Part shown: positions 1 through 8,972 of the stretch, piece after piece | Layout of the letters: each line of letters starts with the position of its first letter | Position numbering within the stretch: the stretch's first letter is position 1 | Assembly (NCBI GenBank): GCA_017992695.1 | Contig: JAGOOC010000002.1 | Span: 62,001 to 126,000, forward strand | DNA length: 64,000 bases | Source of the DNA: Bacteroides sp. | GTDB lineage: Bacteria > Bacteroidota > Bacteroidia > Bacteroidales > Bacteroidaceae | Reading direction: 5' to 3' | Notes under the pieces: generated by a model | Database searches by the model: none | What the model was told of the DNA's origin: nothing | The model's input: the letters and a program-made list of their open reading frames with translations, nothing else | Program-made: the position numbers and the translations under genes

Positions 1-480
1 GGCCAACCAGTGATTTTGATAGATGGCTTTGTCGCCCTCAATGCGTACGAAATCTTTTGTAGCAGCCAGATCGCGGTCAAAAGCAGTCGCTGTAACTTCG
101 ATCAATTCATTTTCTGTGAAACGTTTGGCTGTCTCTTTTACAATAGAGAAGGCTACCGGAAGCACCTCATCGAGTGCTTTCTCGTAGATATCAAGAATCT
201 CTTTTTCTAGTTTATCGATTTGCGTGAACACCTCTTCGCGATCTTCCAGCTCAACACTTTCGATGCTGGCTTTGAGTTCTTCAACCTTCGAACGCTGTTC
301 GTTAGCCGATTCGTAGATGTATACTTTCAGCTCCTGTGTCTTTGCGCGAAGCGCATCGTTATCAAGTTTTTCAACCTCGGGATAAGCAGCTTTGATCTTA
401 TCTACCCAGGGTTGTGTTTCTTTCATGTCTCGCGCGGATTTGTTTCCAAAAATCGAGCTTAAAAATGCATTAAATCCCAT
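1..480 (-). CDS. secA: Preprotein translocase subunit SecA, N-terminal part
   Basis: The reverse strand reads 160 codons from an ATG at 480 to the window edge without a stop, beginning [15 protein letters not shown] and reaching [17 protein letters not shown]. This matches the start of Bacteroides SecA, including the lineage-specific helical insertion before the first Walker region. SecA is the cytosolic ATPase that drives unfolded preproteins through SecYEG. Only the region before the nucleotide-binding motifs is present, so none of those residues can be checked. It lies 43 nt downstream of the phosphatase-fold gene on the same strand with no visible terminator or clear promoter between, so it may be co-transcribed with that gene and the DUF4105 gene. 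Confidence 0.93.
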   Translation of the reverse strand, partial: MGFNAFLSSIFGNKSARDMKETQPWVDKIKAAYPEVEKLDNDALRAKTQELKVYIYESANEQRSKVEELKASIESVELEDREEVFTQIDKLEKEILDIYEKALDEVLPVAFSIVKETAKRFTENELIEVTATAFDRDLAATKDFVRIEGDKAIYQNHWLA

Positions 481-523
481 TTTATATTAGTTTTATTTAT
501 GATTTACGAATTGATTTTTTGCC

Positions 524-2098
524 TTACCGGATGTCGGTAAGCGGAATAGTGGTGCAGGCGTTGGGCGCCCGTATTCTCAAGAAGTGGGTCAAGGTGGGCG
601 CAAGGCGATCAATTGTTACCGGTGTTTGTATAACAGCCGGTTTCACTGAGCTTCCCAAGAAAATGAGTGGAGTAGGGATATGTGCATTGCGCACAACGTT
701 ATTTTCGGTGTTTTGTTCGTCTACAATGGTCCAGCCGGGCAGTACATCAATCAGCAAATCGCCCGAGCGTTTACGGTGAAATCCGTTGCGTATCCGGCCA
801 ATCTCCGGAGTCCATGCACCCAGCAACAAGCGGTTGGCCGAATAGACTTCGTTTACACCGCTAAACTGAATCAGGAAATCAGCAGATTTATCCTGTATCT
901 CCTTTACGTTCAGTTGCTTTTGTTCAATTAACTTGTGATTCAGGTAAATTTGAAGCTCGTCATATGCCTCCACGTACTGTCCCTCGCCGTACGAGGCTGT
1001 CAGATACATGTTGAGCAGCGCAGCGCAGCGCTTCATGTGAAACTCTCCGCCGGGTATGCGGTATAGCCCCTGATCGGGCCCGTCATTATCGACATATCCG
1101 GTCGAAGTGATAAAGAAGATCACGTTGTGCAAGCCTACCCTTTTCTCAATCAATTCCAATAGCGAGGCTACACTCTGATCGAGGCGCACGTAAGTGTCGA
1201 TGAGCTCCATGGCACACTCTTTCGATGTTTTGCGGTCGTAGTTGCCCGCATAATAGGTGAGCGAAAGCAGGTCGGGTAGTTCGTCTTTTCCGATGGAGCT
1301 GTTATCAAATAACTCTTTTGCCAATGCATTGACTTCGTCATTCACGAAAGGGCTGGTGATAAATCGTCGGTACTTGTTTCTTCGATTATCATCCATGTTG
1401 TATTTAAACGCGTCATTTCTCCACTCCGGAAGAAACGTATATTTTTCTACCGGATGTACCGGTGTCCATATCAAATCTTTGATGCGAAAATCGATCGATT
1501 TCCGTTCGTTGTATTGGCTTACCCACCAAGGAAATTCCGTATAGTAGGTTGTGCTACACCATTTTCCTGTGTTTGGATTGAGCCAGTAAGCCCCGTTTCC
1601 GGAGTGTCCGGCTGCAAGAATGGCAGCATCACGAGAAGGTGCAATGGCGTATACCATCCCTTGGTTGCGGGTAGCTATTCGCAATTCATCGCCAATGGTC
1701 GAGGTCAACAGTTGCGAAGGCGAACTGTTTTCATCGGTAAAGTTACCCATAAAGTTGGGGTCATCTACACTTTCAATGGCTCGCAGGGTGTTTATATTCA
1801 ACCATTTGTTACCAACAATGCCATTCATTGAAGGGGTAGTCCCCGTGTAAATGGCTGCTATGGCCGATGATCTATCTATATTTTTAAATGGGTACTCGGC
1901 AATACGATACACGCATCCCTCTCTCCAGAGACGCTTGAATCCTTTTTCGCCGTATAAAGAAGAGAAAGCTTCTAGATAATCCGTACGCAGCTGATCGATC
2001 GTTAACCCGATCACCAACTTGGGCGTAGCCGGTAGGGGCTGAGCTTGCAGTCCGGTGAAGGTTAATACGGTAATCAGGGAGGTTAGTAATCCTTTCAT
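524..2098 (-). CDS. Alkaline phosphatase-superfamily protein, predicted catalytically inactive
   Basis: A 524-aa exported protein (signal peptide about residues 1-19, ending LQA) with the fold pattern of the PafA-type phosphatase/phosphodiesterase family. The strand motif GLTIDQLRTDY near residue 35 keeps the first metal-binding Asp. Aligned by eye with active PafA relatives, the nucleophile Thr of the HTSIYTG-type motif falls on Ala81 (AAIYTG), the STDYxGH motif is LTYYAGN (Asp to Tyr282, His to Asn286), and the TADHG motif is TSTGY (residues 331-335). Most metal ligands are therefore gone while the reading frame is intact, which suggests a binding or structural role. Its ATG overlaps the upstream DUF4105 stop by 4 nt, pointing to translational coupling. 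The family call is solid; loss of activity is inferred. Confidence 0.85.
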   Translation of the reverse strand: MKGLLTSLITVLTFTGLQAQPLPATPKLVIGLTIDQLRTDYLEAFSSLYGEKGFKRLWREGCVYRIAEYPFKNIDRSSAIAAIYTGTTPSMNGIVGNKWLNINTLRAIESVDDPNFMGNFTDENSSPSQLLTSTIGDELRIATRNQGMVYAIAPSRDAAILAAGHSGNGAYWLNPNTGKWCSTTYYTEFPWWVSQYNERKSIDFRIKDLIWTPVHPVEKYTFLPEWRNDAFKYNMDDNRRNKYRRFITSPFVNDEVNALAKELFDNSSIGKDELPDLLSLTYYAGNYDRKTSKECAMELIDTYVRLDQSVASLLELIEKRVGLHNVIFFITSTGYVDNDGPDQGLYRIPGGEFHMKRCAALLNMYLTASYGEGQYVEAYDELQIYLNHKLIEQKQLNVKEIQDKSADFLIQFSGVNEVYSANRLLLGAWTPEIGRIRNGFHRKRSGDLLIDVLPGWTIVDEQNTENNVVRNAHIPTPLIFLGSSVKPAVIQTPVTIDRLAPTLTHFLRIRAPNACTTIPLTDIR

Positions 2099-3324
2099 TT
2101 CTTATGCTTATACGTCAAAACCAAGTTACTTGCTGAACGTATCAGCAAACAAAGTGCCAAAGGTACGACAGCTAAGTCAAATCTTTGCGGGAATAGCGGA
2201 AAAAGCAATATAAAAAAAGTTAAAACGAGTAAATTAAAGAGATGATAGCTCGATCTCTTGCCTTTTCGAGTGGAATAAATGATAAATGGCAGACAAAGCA
2301 ACTGAGCCGGATGAAAGACTAGAAGAAGGTAATTGGCACTGACAGCAGGATGTTCTGAAAAGAGTGCCAAAAAGGCAAGAACACATCCTGCCGCACCTGC
2401 TGCTGTAAATATAACAAGGTCAATACCCCACAGTCCTTTCTGCTTTTTTAATCCATAGATTGTAGCTCCGGCGGTGAGGATGAATAGCATTAAAGCTGCT
2501 TGCAGTGGCGTAGGGAGGTTGGTTGTTTGCTCCCCTTCGAGACTTTGTGCTACGGAGTATTTTTCGCAATCAACCATTTTCTCTATGCCGGTTACCAGTG
2601 AGCGGCTCTTTCCCTGCGCTATAATTTGAGCTGTCGAAAAAAAGTTCATCAAGTAAGAGGGGGCAAACATCATCTGACGGTCGCTGATGGGGCGGTCGGC
2701 TTCGCTTCCGATGCAAAGATCAATACCAAATTGTGCCCAAGGGTGTTTGTTGGTGTATTGATGCACAATGCTACGAAACGTTTGGCGGTTGTTGCGCTGT
2801 GTCGAGTCTGCTTCATAAATCACCTCTCCATTAATGCACTCCTCTATAATATCGCGCGGGCGTGTAGCGCAGTTGTCATAAAAGAAATTATACCGGTATA
2901 TCCGATTTTCGGGCCGACTGTTGGTTTCTAGCAAGGCAATCAGCGTTTGTTTTTCCTCTTGCGTCAAGTTGAGAGGTTGTTGCCAAACGCTTCGGCCATA
3001 ATATTCGTACTCGCTTGCAAAGCGTTCGTAGCTGCTTACTCCCAGTTCATAGTCGGTTTGTCCCAAGGCGAACCGTAGCATGAAGTTTGGGGTGTTGAAG
3101 CTGAACATGCCATAGTTAAATACGGCATCAATGCCTAGCCTTGAGTCTTTGTAACGAATGGCTGTATGTCCGAACAGCGCATAAAGCTCCTCACCCGGCG
3201 CACAAGTCAACAAGCTGATCTGAATGGAGTCCGTGGACGTTTCTGTTGTTCCCTTCTCTGTTGCCCAAAGCATGTTTGCGCTAGCTAGCAGTAGTGTTAA
3301 TAGTATAATTTTAATGATGTGCAT
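2095..3324 (-). CDS. lnb: DUF4105 membrane protein, probable lipoprotein N-acyltransferase Lnb
   Basis: A 409-aa protein with an N-terminal signal or anchor segment (residues 4-20), an extracytoplasmic DUF4105 domain and about five C-terminal membrane segments (from about residue 270). The domain shows a conserved His in FGHTAIRY (His53) and Cys in YDNCATRPRD (Cys152), the expected pair for a papain-like thiol fold. From memory, a DUF4105 protein of Bacteroides was identified as the missing lipoprotein N-acyltransferase (Lnb), encoded close to secA as here; I cannot check that citation. The start is the ATG at 3324, directly behind an AGGAGG Shine-Dalgarno at 3327-3332, unusually strong for this phylum. 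A -7 box and three palindromes lie just upstream. It is the first gene of a probable lnb / phosphatase-fold / secA operon. Confidence 0.82.
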   Translation of the reverse strand: MHIIKIILLTLLLASANMLWATEKGTTETSTDSIQISLLTCAPGEELYALFGHTAIRYKDSRLGIDAVFNYGMFSFNTPNFMLRFALGQTDYELGVSSYERFASEYEYYGRSVWQQPLNLTQEEKQTLIALLETNSRPENRIYRYNFFYDNCATRPRDIIEECINGEVIYEADSTQRNNRQTFRSIVHQYTNKHPWAQFGIDLCIGSEADRPISDRQMMFAPSYLMNFFSTAQIIAQGKSRSLVTGIEKMVDCEKYSVAQSLEGEQTTNLPTPLQAALMLFILTAGATIYGLKKQKGLWGIDLVIFTAAGAAGCVLAFLALFSEHPAVSANYLLLVFHPAQLLCLPFIIYSTRKGKRSSYHLFNLLVLTFFILLFPLFPQRFDLAVVPLALCLLIRSASNLVLTYKHKK

Positions 3325-3326
3325 AA

Positions 3327-3332
3327 CCTCCT
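3327..3332 (-). promoter_or_regulatory. Strong Shine-Dalgarno for the DUF4105/Lnb gene
   Basis: The reverse strand reads AGGAGGTTATG, so a full anti-SD match sits 2 nt before the start codon. Bacteroidota mRNAs seldom carry such a sequence. It fixes the start at 3324. Confidence 0.6.
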
Positions 3333-3337
3333 TTATA

Positions 3338-3396
3338 AAAGTACGTACTTTAAGGGTACAAAAGTACGTACTTTTTTAATATAAAAGTACGTATTT
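3338..3396. repeat. Array of three phased palindromes at a 23-bp pitch (array A)
   Basis: Perfect 14-bp palindromes AAAGTACGTACTTT lie at 3338-3351 and 3361-3374, and a copy missing one C lies at 3384-3396. Starts are exactly 23 bp apart, with 9-bp spacers of unrelated sequence. On the minus strand the middle copy contains the -7 box TACTTTTG (3359-3366), the outer copy falls near -33 and the inner copy lies just downstream of the expected transcription start. This is the layout of an operator array over a promoter. Confidence 0.85.
3359..3366 (-). promoter_or_regulatory. -7 box of the DUF4105/Lnb operon promoter
   Basis: TACTTTTG on the minus strand matches the Bacteroides -7 consensus TAnnTTTG, 35 nt upstream of the ATG at 3324. 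It is embedded in the palindrome array. Confidence 0.55.
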
Positions 3397-3626
3397 AACA
3401 CACTGTTAAATGCGCACTTTTGTATGCGTTGATATTCAGTTGATTACCTGTGTGCTTTTGAGTTTGAAAACGAATTAGTCTTACTGCCTAAGCAACCGTA
3501 GCTCGTGTGGTGGTAGGTTTGTTATGCCACACCTACCTCAATGAACCCAATAAACTCATCCCTTAAAAATGAATAGCCGTAGCATAATAATTTAGGTATA
3601 TGGGCGTAGCTAATAAAAATTATATC
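3397..3626. other. Intergenic region with possible alternative hairpins
   Basis: No coding frame is supported here. Around 3510-3540 the segments GTGTGG/CCACAC and GGTAGG/CCTACC could form mutually exclusive short hairpins, but nothing links them to a known RNA class. Confidence 0.4.
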
Positions 3627-3634
3627 TATCTTTG
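3627..3634 (+). promoter_or_regulatory. -7 box upstream of coaX
   Basis: TATCTTTG matches TAnnTTTG exactly, 21 nt before the GTG start of coaX. No clear -33 TTTG is seen at the usual spacing. Confidence 0.6.
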
Positions 3635-3655
3635 CACCCAAATGCATAGAAGACT

Positions 3656-4387
3656 GTGAATTTAATTATTGATATAGGGAATACGGCGGTCAAAATGGCG
3701 CTGTTTGATGGTGACGCATTGGTAAATGTCGTCTCTGACCCAAGTCAGTCGTTGGCCGGTCTTTGGGAAATTTGTGCGAAGTATCCGATTGAAAAAGCGA
3801 TTGTGGCAACCGTTATTGATTTGAGCCCACAGCAGTTGGATCAAATCAACCGCCTGAACATCCCGTTGCTTTGGTTGGATAAAAATACGGAAATTCCGGT
3901 AATTAATCTATACGAAACACCGGATACGCTAGGTTACGACAGAGTCGCTGCAGTAGTGGGTGCTCAAGAGCAATTTCCGAACAAAGATATACTTGTTATT
4001 GATGCAGGAACCTGCATTACTTACGAGTTTATTGATGCCCAAGGGCAGTATCAAGGTGGTAATATTTCGCCGGGATTGCAGATGCGCTTTAAAGCACTTC
4101 ACCAGTTTACCGGGCGTTTACCGTTGGTTTCGCGAGAAGGCAGGTTGTTGACTATTGGCAAAGATACGGAAACAGCTATTCGGGCTGGTGTAGTAAAAGG
4201 GATGGAGTACGAAATTTCGGGCTATATTGCGGCCATGAAACATAAATATCCTGAACTTTTGGTTTTTTTAACGGGCGGAGATGATTTTTCTTTTGATACA
4301 ACACTAAAAAGTGTCATCTTTGCAGATAGATTTTTAGTGCTGAAAGGATTAAATAGAATTTTAAACTATAATAATGGTAGGACTTAA
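3656..4387 (+). CDS. coaX: Type III pantothenate kinase
   Basis: A 243-aa protein of normal CoaX length, catalysing ATP-dependent phosphorylation of pantothenate, the first step of coenzyme A synthesis. The phosphate-binding DIGNT motif is at residues 6-10, followed by [13 protein letters not shown] with the catalytic Asp, [13 protein letters not shown] and [12 protein letters not shown], all typical of the ASKHA-fold type III enzyme. The start is GTG at 3656; no in-frame ATG could give the N-terminal strand [10 protein letters not shown]. It overlaps the next gene by 14 nt, so an operon with the outer-membrane genes is likely. Confidence 0.96.
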   Translation: MNLIIDIGNTAVKMALFDGDALVNVVSDPSQSLAGLWEICAKYPIEKAIVATVIDLSPQQLDQINRLNIPLLWLDKNTEIPVINLYETPDTLGYDRVAAVVGAQEQFPNKDILVIDAGTCITYEFIDAQGQYQGGNISPGLQMRFKALHQFTGRLPLVSREGRLLTIGKDTETAIRAGVVKGMEYEISGYIAAMKHKYPELLVFLTGGDDFSFDTTLKSVIFADRFLVLKGLNRILNYNNGRT

Positions 4388-5621
4388 AAACACGATTTGT
4401 GCGCTATTGCTCACGACTTTTGCAGGAGTGGCAGTTGCTCAAAATAACACAAACTCTCCTTATACACGCTACGGTTATGGTGACTTGGCAGATCCGAGTT
4501 TCGGAAACAGTAAAGCGATGGGTGGGATGGCTTATGGATTACGAGATGGCTCGCAAATCAATCCGTTAAATCCTGCTTCTTATACGGCAATTGACTCGTT
4601 AACCTTTCTTTTCGAAGGAGGTTTTACGATGCAAAATTCAAATATGAGTCTGGGCGGAACCAAATTGAACGCAAAGAATTCTAGTTTCGACTACTTAGCC
4701 ATTCAGTTTCGCTTGAAAAAGTGGATGGGGATGAGTCTTGGTTTGTTGCCTTACTCCAATGTGGGGTATAACTTGTATCAAAGTACTGCCGCTACAGAGA
4801 ACGAACCAAATAACACGAAGACCTTTACTGGTGATGGTGGTTTACATTATCTATACGTAGGATTGGCTGTTAAACCTTTTAAGAACTTCTCGGTAGGTGC
4901 CAATGTCTCTTACTTTTGGGGCGAGATTAATCGCACAGCAGCTATCTATTATCCCTCTAACTCTACGGCCTACTCGTTTACTGAGTTAACGCACATGGCT
5001 GTACGAGATTATAAGGTAGATTTCGGTGCTCAATACACGCAAGCGTTCGGTAAAAAACATACTGTAACGTTGGGTGCAGTATTTACGCCCAAACGGAATT
5101 TTAATAATGACACGTATGTGCAAACAACCTCGAGCGCTATGGTAACCAAAGATACGACCGTAACAGCCGGCACCCCGAATAGCTTTGGCTTTGGCGTGAC
5201 CTACACGTATGACAAGCGTCTTACGGTTGGGCTTGATTACAGCTTGCAACAATGGGGAGAGGTATCTTATATGAATAAATCAAACGTTTTTTGTGATCGC
5301 ACAAGAGTTTCGCTAGGTGCCGAGTATTTGCCGAACACGTTAGGACGAAGCTACCTGTCTCACATCAAGTATCGTTTGGGAGGGTATTACACCACCCCTT
5401 ATTATAAATTAGACAATTACAATGAAAGAGCTTCACGCGAATACGGAGTAACAGCAGGTTTCGGACTGCCCCTCCCCAGATCGCGTTCTATTATCAGTCT
5501 AACGGCCCAGTTTGCAAGGGTTGAGGCATTGGTTCCAACGGCAGTAACAGAAAATATTATAAGATTGAGCGTTGGACTTACAATCAATGAACGCTGGTTC
5601 TTTAAACGTAAAGTGGATTAA
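4374..5621 (+). CDS. Outer-membrane beta-barrel protein
   Basis: A 415-aa protein with a cleavable signal peptide (cut about residue 22, AVAQ/NN) and a mature N-terminus [11 protein letters not shown] followed by alternating amphipathic strands rich in aromatic and Gly residues, ending in a strand with Phe near the C-terminus. This fits a Bacteroidota outer-membrane barrel, broadly like the FadL/OmpP1 type, but no substrate can be assigned. It lies between coaX and a TPR protein in a run that leads to lptC. Confidence 0.75.
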   Translation: MVGLKNTICALLLTTFAGVAVAQNNTNSPYTRYGYGDLADPSFGNSKAMGGMAYGLRDGSQINPLNPASYTAIDSLTFLFEGGFTMQNSNMSLGGTKLNAKNSSFDYLAIQFRLKKWMGMSLGLLPYSNVGYNLYQSTAATENEPNNTKTFTGDGGLHYLYVGLAVKPFKNFSVGANVSYFWGEINRTAAIYYPSNSTAYSFTELTHMAVRDYKVDFGAQYTQAFGKKHTVTLGAVFTPKRNFNNDTYVQTTSSAMVTKDTTVTAGTPNSFGFGVTYTYDKRLTVGLDYSLQQWGEVSYMNKSNVFCDRTRVSLGAEYLPNTLGRSYLSHIKYRLGGYYTTPYYKLDNYNERASREYGVTAGFGLPLPRSRSIISLTAQFARVEALVPTAVTENIIRLSVGLTINERWFFKRKVD

Positions 5622-5653
5622 GGTAGATTAAACAACTAAAAAAATTAGATACA

Positions 5654-6967
5654 ATGAAGATGAAAACGCTTGTAGTCATGCTGATTCTCGCAGCTGGCTC
5701 AACAACAGTAGCTGCTCAAAGTGATGAATGCAACTCAAACAGTAGTATATCTCATGAAGCAGTAAAGGCAGGTAACTTCAAAGATGCCTATCTGCCTTGG
5801 AAAGCGGTCATGGAAAAATGTCCAACGCTTAGATATTATACCTATTCAGATGGTATTGATATTCTTCACTCATTTATGCAAACCTACAAGGGTAAGCCCG
5901 AGTATGACAAGTACTTCAATGAGTTGATGGGAGTTTATGATCAATTGATTCAGTATACTCCCGAACTTCAGAAGACTGTAAAAGTTCGTCCGGCAGACAG
6001 AACACTGGGATTGAAGGCTATTGACTATATTCAATTTGCTCCCAAAGTCGATGCAAACGTAGCTTATGGCTGGTTATCGACTTCGGTTAATTCGGATAAA
6101 GCTGAAGCTCCTGCACAGGTTCTTTTCTTCTTCTTGGAGCAGTCTGCTAAGAAATTGGCAAGTGACGCTAACCATAAAGAGCAGTTCATACAAGACTATT
6201 TGAGCGCAACCCAATGGGCAGATGAAGCCATTGCTACCGAAACCAAAGAGTCTACTAAGAAAGGCTATCAAGCAGTGAAAGACAATTTGGTTGCACTGTT
6301 TATCAACAGTGGCGCTGCCGATTGCGCATCGCTTCAAGGTATTTACGGCCCCAAAGTAGAGGCGAACCAAAAAGACTTGGAGTACTTGAAAAAGGTAATC
6401 GACATCATGAAAATGATGAGATGTACCGAAAGTGATGCTTATTTGCAAGCTTCGTACTATGCTTATAAAATAGAACCTACCACAGAAGCTGCTGCAGGTT
6501 GTGCTTATCAAGCCTTTAAAAAAGGCGACATTGATGGAGCCGTGAAGTTCTTTGACGAATCTATTAACCTCGAAACAGATAATGTTAAGAAGGCCGAAAA
6601 GGCTTATGCAGCTGCTGCGGTATTGGCTTCTGCCAAGAAGTTGTCACAATCAAGAGCGTATGCTCAAAAAGCCATCAGCTACAATGATAACTACGGAGCA
6701 CCTTATATCTTAATTGCAAACCTATATGCAACAAGCCCCAATTGGAGCGAAGAAGGTGCATTGAATAAGTGTACTTATTTTGCCGTGATTGACAAGTTGC
6801 AACGCGCAAAATCAGTAGATTCAAGTGTAACCGACGAAGCAAATAAACTGATCGGAACGTACTCACGTCATACGCCACAAGCGAAAGATCTCTTTATGCT
6901 GGGTTACAAATCGGGCGATCGTATCACGATTGGCGGATGGATTGGAGAGACTACAACGATCAGATAA
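5654..6967 (+). CDS. Exported tetratricopeptide-repeat protein
   Basis: A 437-aa protein with a signal peptide (about residues 1-21, ending VAAQ) and alpha-helical repeats whose spacing and A/Y/G pattern fit TPR units, clearest from about residue 270 onward (YQAFKKGDIDGAVKFFDESI and the following repeats). TPR arrays act as protein-binding scaffolds; here it would sit in the periplasm. It follows the barrel protein by 32 nt and ends 5 nt before the likely lptC start, so the three probably share a transcript. The specific partner is unknown. Confidence 0.8.
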   Translation: MKMKTLVVMLILAAGSTTVAAQSDECNSNSSISHEAVKAGNFKDAYLPWKAVMEKCPTLRYYTYSDGIDILHSFMQTYKGKPEYDKYFNELMGVYDQLIQYTPELQKTVKVRPADRTLGLKAIDYIQFAPKVDANVAYGWLSTSVNSDKAEAPAQVLFFFLEQSAKKLASDANHKEQFIQDYLSATQWADEAIATETKESTKKGYQAVKDNLVALFINSGAADCASLQGIYGPKVEANQKDLEYLKKVIDIMKMMRCTESDAYLQASYYAYKIEPTTEAAAGCAYQAFKKGDIDGAVKFFDESINLETDNVKKAEKAYAAAAVLASAKKLSQSRAYAQKAISYNDNYGAPYILIANLYATSPNWSEEGALNKCTYFAVIDKLQRAKSVDSSVTDEANKLIGTYSRHTPQAKDLFMLGYKSGDRITIGGWIGETTTIR

Positions 6968-6972
6968 CAACT

Positions 6973-7590
6973 ATGTTTCGACAACGAAGTCACTACATCT
7001 TACGTAAAAGCTTGAGCATAACAATTGTCCTTGGGGCAATTGTTATGCTTCTTTCGTTTGCTTCTTGCGGAGGAAGGAAGAAAATGATGGGAGCTGCCAT
7101 CACTAACCGAGACTCTCTGCCCATCATGGCCACCTACAAGGTAACCACGTTGATCTCTGATTCGGGCATTACGCGTTACCGCTTAAATACGGACGAGTGG
7201 TTGATGTATGACAAAAAGACCCCCTCTTACTGGGCGTTTGAAAAAGGAGTGTACTTGGAACAGTTTGACTCTTTGTTGAATGTAGATGCTAGCATAAAGG
7301 CCGACACGGCTTATTACTACGACAGAGAGAAACTGTGGAAACTCATCGGACATGTAGATATCAAGAACCTGAAAGGGGAGCGGTTTAATACCGAGTTACT
7401 GTATTGGAATCAGGCTACCCAGAAGGTGTATTCTGATCGATTTATCCGGATAGAGCAACCCGATAGAATCATAACCGGGCATGGCTTTGATTCGAACCAG
7501 CAGATGACCACTTACGTTATACATAATATGGAAGGAATCTTTTATGTAGACCAGGCGGCTGATAGTACAAAAACAGATTCTGTGAAATAA
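6973..7590 (+). CDS. lptC: LPS export system protein LptC (lipoprotein-like form)
   Basis: A 205-aa protein of the LptC family, the bitopic partner that passes lipopolysaccharide from LptB2FG to the periplasmic LptA bridge. The N-terminus has a membrane segment ending in a lipobox-like SFASC (Cys32), common in Bacteroidota LptC. The following beta-jellyroll region includes WAFEKGVYLEQFD, DTAYYYDREKLWKLIGHVDIKN and IITGHGFDSNQ. A longer frame opens at 6937 inside the upstream gene, but the ATG at 6973 starts 5 nt after that gene's stop and gives the proper membrane leader, so it is preferred. Confidence 0.85.
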   Translation: MFRQRSHYILRKSLSITIVLGAIVMLLSFASCGGRKKMMGAAITNRDSLPIMATYKVTTLISDSGITRYRLNTDEWLMYDKKTPSYWAFEKGVYLEQFDSLLNVDASIKADTAYYYDREKLWKLIGHVDIKNLKGERFNTELLYWNQATQKVYSDRFIRIEQPDRIITGHGFDSNQQMTTYVIHNMEGIFYVDQAADSTKTDSVK

Positions 7591-7593
7591 CTT

Positions 7594-8850
7594 ATGAGCA
7601 TTATTGTTTACCTTTTAATCACGATGGCTTTCTCGGCCTTTTTCTCGGGTATGGAGATCGCTTTCGTTTCAGTGGACAAGCTTCGCTTCGAACTGGAGCG
7701 AAAGGGAGGCGTGTCCTCACGCATCTTGAGGCTGTTTTATAAGCATCCAAACGATTTTATCTCCACGATGTTGGTCGGAAACAACATTGCCTTGGTTATC
7801 TACGGTATTTTGATGGCTCAGCTCATTGGAGAAAGTTTGCTGACCGGGTTCATTACAAACCATTTTCTAATGGTCTTTTTGCAAACGGTCATTTCGACCC
7901 TTATTATACTTGTTACCGGAGAATTCTTACCCAAAACACTCTTTAAAATCAACCCCAACTTGGCGCTTAATGTGTGCGCCATTCCGCTGTTCTTTTGTTA
8001 CATTCTTTTGTATCCTATCTCGAAGTTTTCCTCCAGTGTATCGTACCTGTTTCTTCGCTTGTTTGGCGTAAAAGTAACCAAAGCCGACTCGGCTAAGGCT
8101 TTTACCAAGATCGACTTGGATTACTTTGTGCAATCGGGTATTGACAACGCCGACAGCCGGCAGGAGCTTGATGCCGAAGTGAAGATATTTCAGAATGCAT
8201 TAGACTTTTCAACGATTAAAATCCGTGACTGCATTGTGCCCCGTACCGAGGTGGTTGCAGTAAGTATAACGGTTTCGTTAGAGGAGCTGAAAACTCGATT
8301 TGTAGAGTCGGGAATCTCTAAAATGATTGTTTATGAAGGAGATATTGACAACGTAATTGGGTATATCCATTCGTCCGAAATGTTTCGTAATCCCAAAGAT
8401 TGGCGCGATAATGTGAATGAGGTACCTATCGTTCCCGAAACGATGGCGGCCCATAAACTGATGAAACTGTTTATGCAACAGAAAAAAACCATTGCTGTGG
8501 TTGTTGATGAATTTGGAGGTACCGCAGGTATCGTTTCGTTAGAAGATCTAGTCGAAGAAATTTTTGGAGACATCGAAGATGAGCATGACAATACCTCTTA
8601 CGTTTGCAAAGAGATAGAGCCCGGAGAATATATACTCTCGGGACGCTTGGAAATTGAGAAAGTAAATGATATGCTCGACTTGGAATTGCCCGAATCGGAT
8701 GACTATTTGACCGTAGGCGGATTGATTCTGCATCACTATCAAAGTTTCCCGAAATTGCACGAATTGATTACTGTGGGCACCTATCAGTTTAAGATAATCA
8801 AGACAACGGCAACGAAAATTGAGCTAGTTCGGCTCAAAGTAATGGAATAA
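7594..8850 (+). CDS. CNNM/HlyC-CorC family membrane protein with CBS pair
   Basis: A 418-aa protein with the order DUF21/CNNM transmembrane domain (residues 1 to about 190, three to four segments), a CBS pair (about 200-330, including VPRTEVVAVS and VVDEFGGTAGIVSLEDLVEEIFGDIEDEHD) and a C-terminal CorC_HlyC domain. Such proteins bind adenine nucleotides through CBS and are linked to Mg2+ or Co2+ transport; in gliding Bacteroidota a relative is GldE. It starts 3 nt after lptC. The substrate cannot be read from the sequence. Confidence 0.88.
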   Translation: MSIIVYLLITMAFSAFFSGMEIAFVSVDKLRFELERKGGVSSRILRLFYKHPNDFISTMLVGNNIALVIYGILMAQLIGESLLTGFITNHFLMVFLQTVISTLIILVTGEFLPKTLFKINPNLALNVCAIPLFFCYILLYPISKFSSSVSYLFLRLFGVKVTKADSAKAFTKIDLDYFVQSGIDNADSRQELDAEVKIFQNALDFSTIKIRDCIVPRTEVVAVSITVSLEELKTRFVESGISKMIVYEGDIDNVIGYIHSSEMFRNPKDWRDNVNEVPIVPETMAAHKLMKLFMQQKKTIAVVVDEFGGTAGIVSLEDLVEEIFGDIEDEHDNTSYVCKEIEPGEYILSGRLEIEKVNDMLDLELPESDDYLTVGGLILHHYQSFPKLHELITVGTYQFKIIKTTATKIELVRLKVME

Positions 8851-8972
8851 TTGGCTATATATGTATTTTTTTTGCGAATAAATAGATGCATCTTAGCATT
8901 TTTTGTATCTTCGTGCGCTTAAAACAACAAGAAACGAAAATAATAATAAACAAATAAATTGTATTAATTAAA

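Noticed and set aside
3510..3545. Alternative hairpins that could suggest a riboswitch before coaX
   Set aside because: The stems are only about 6 bp, lie far from the coaX start and upstream of its -7 box, so they would not be in its mRNA.
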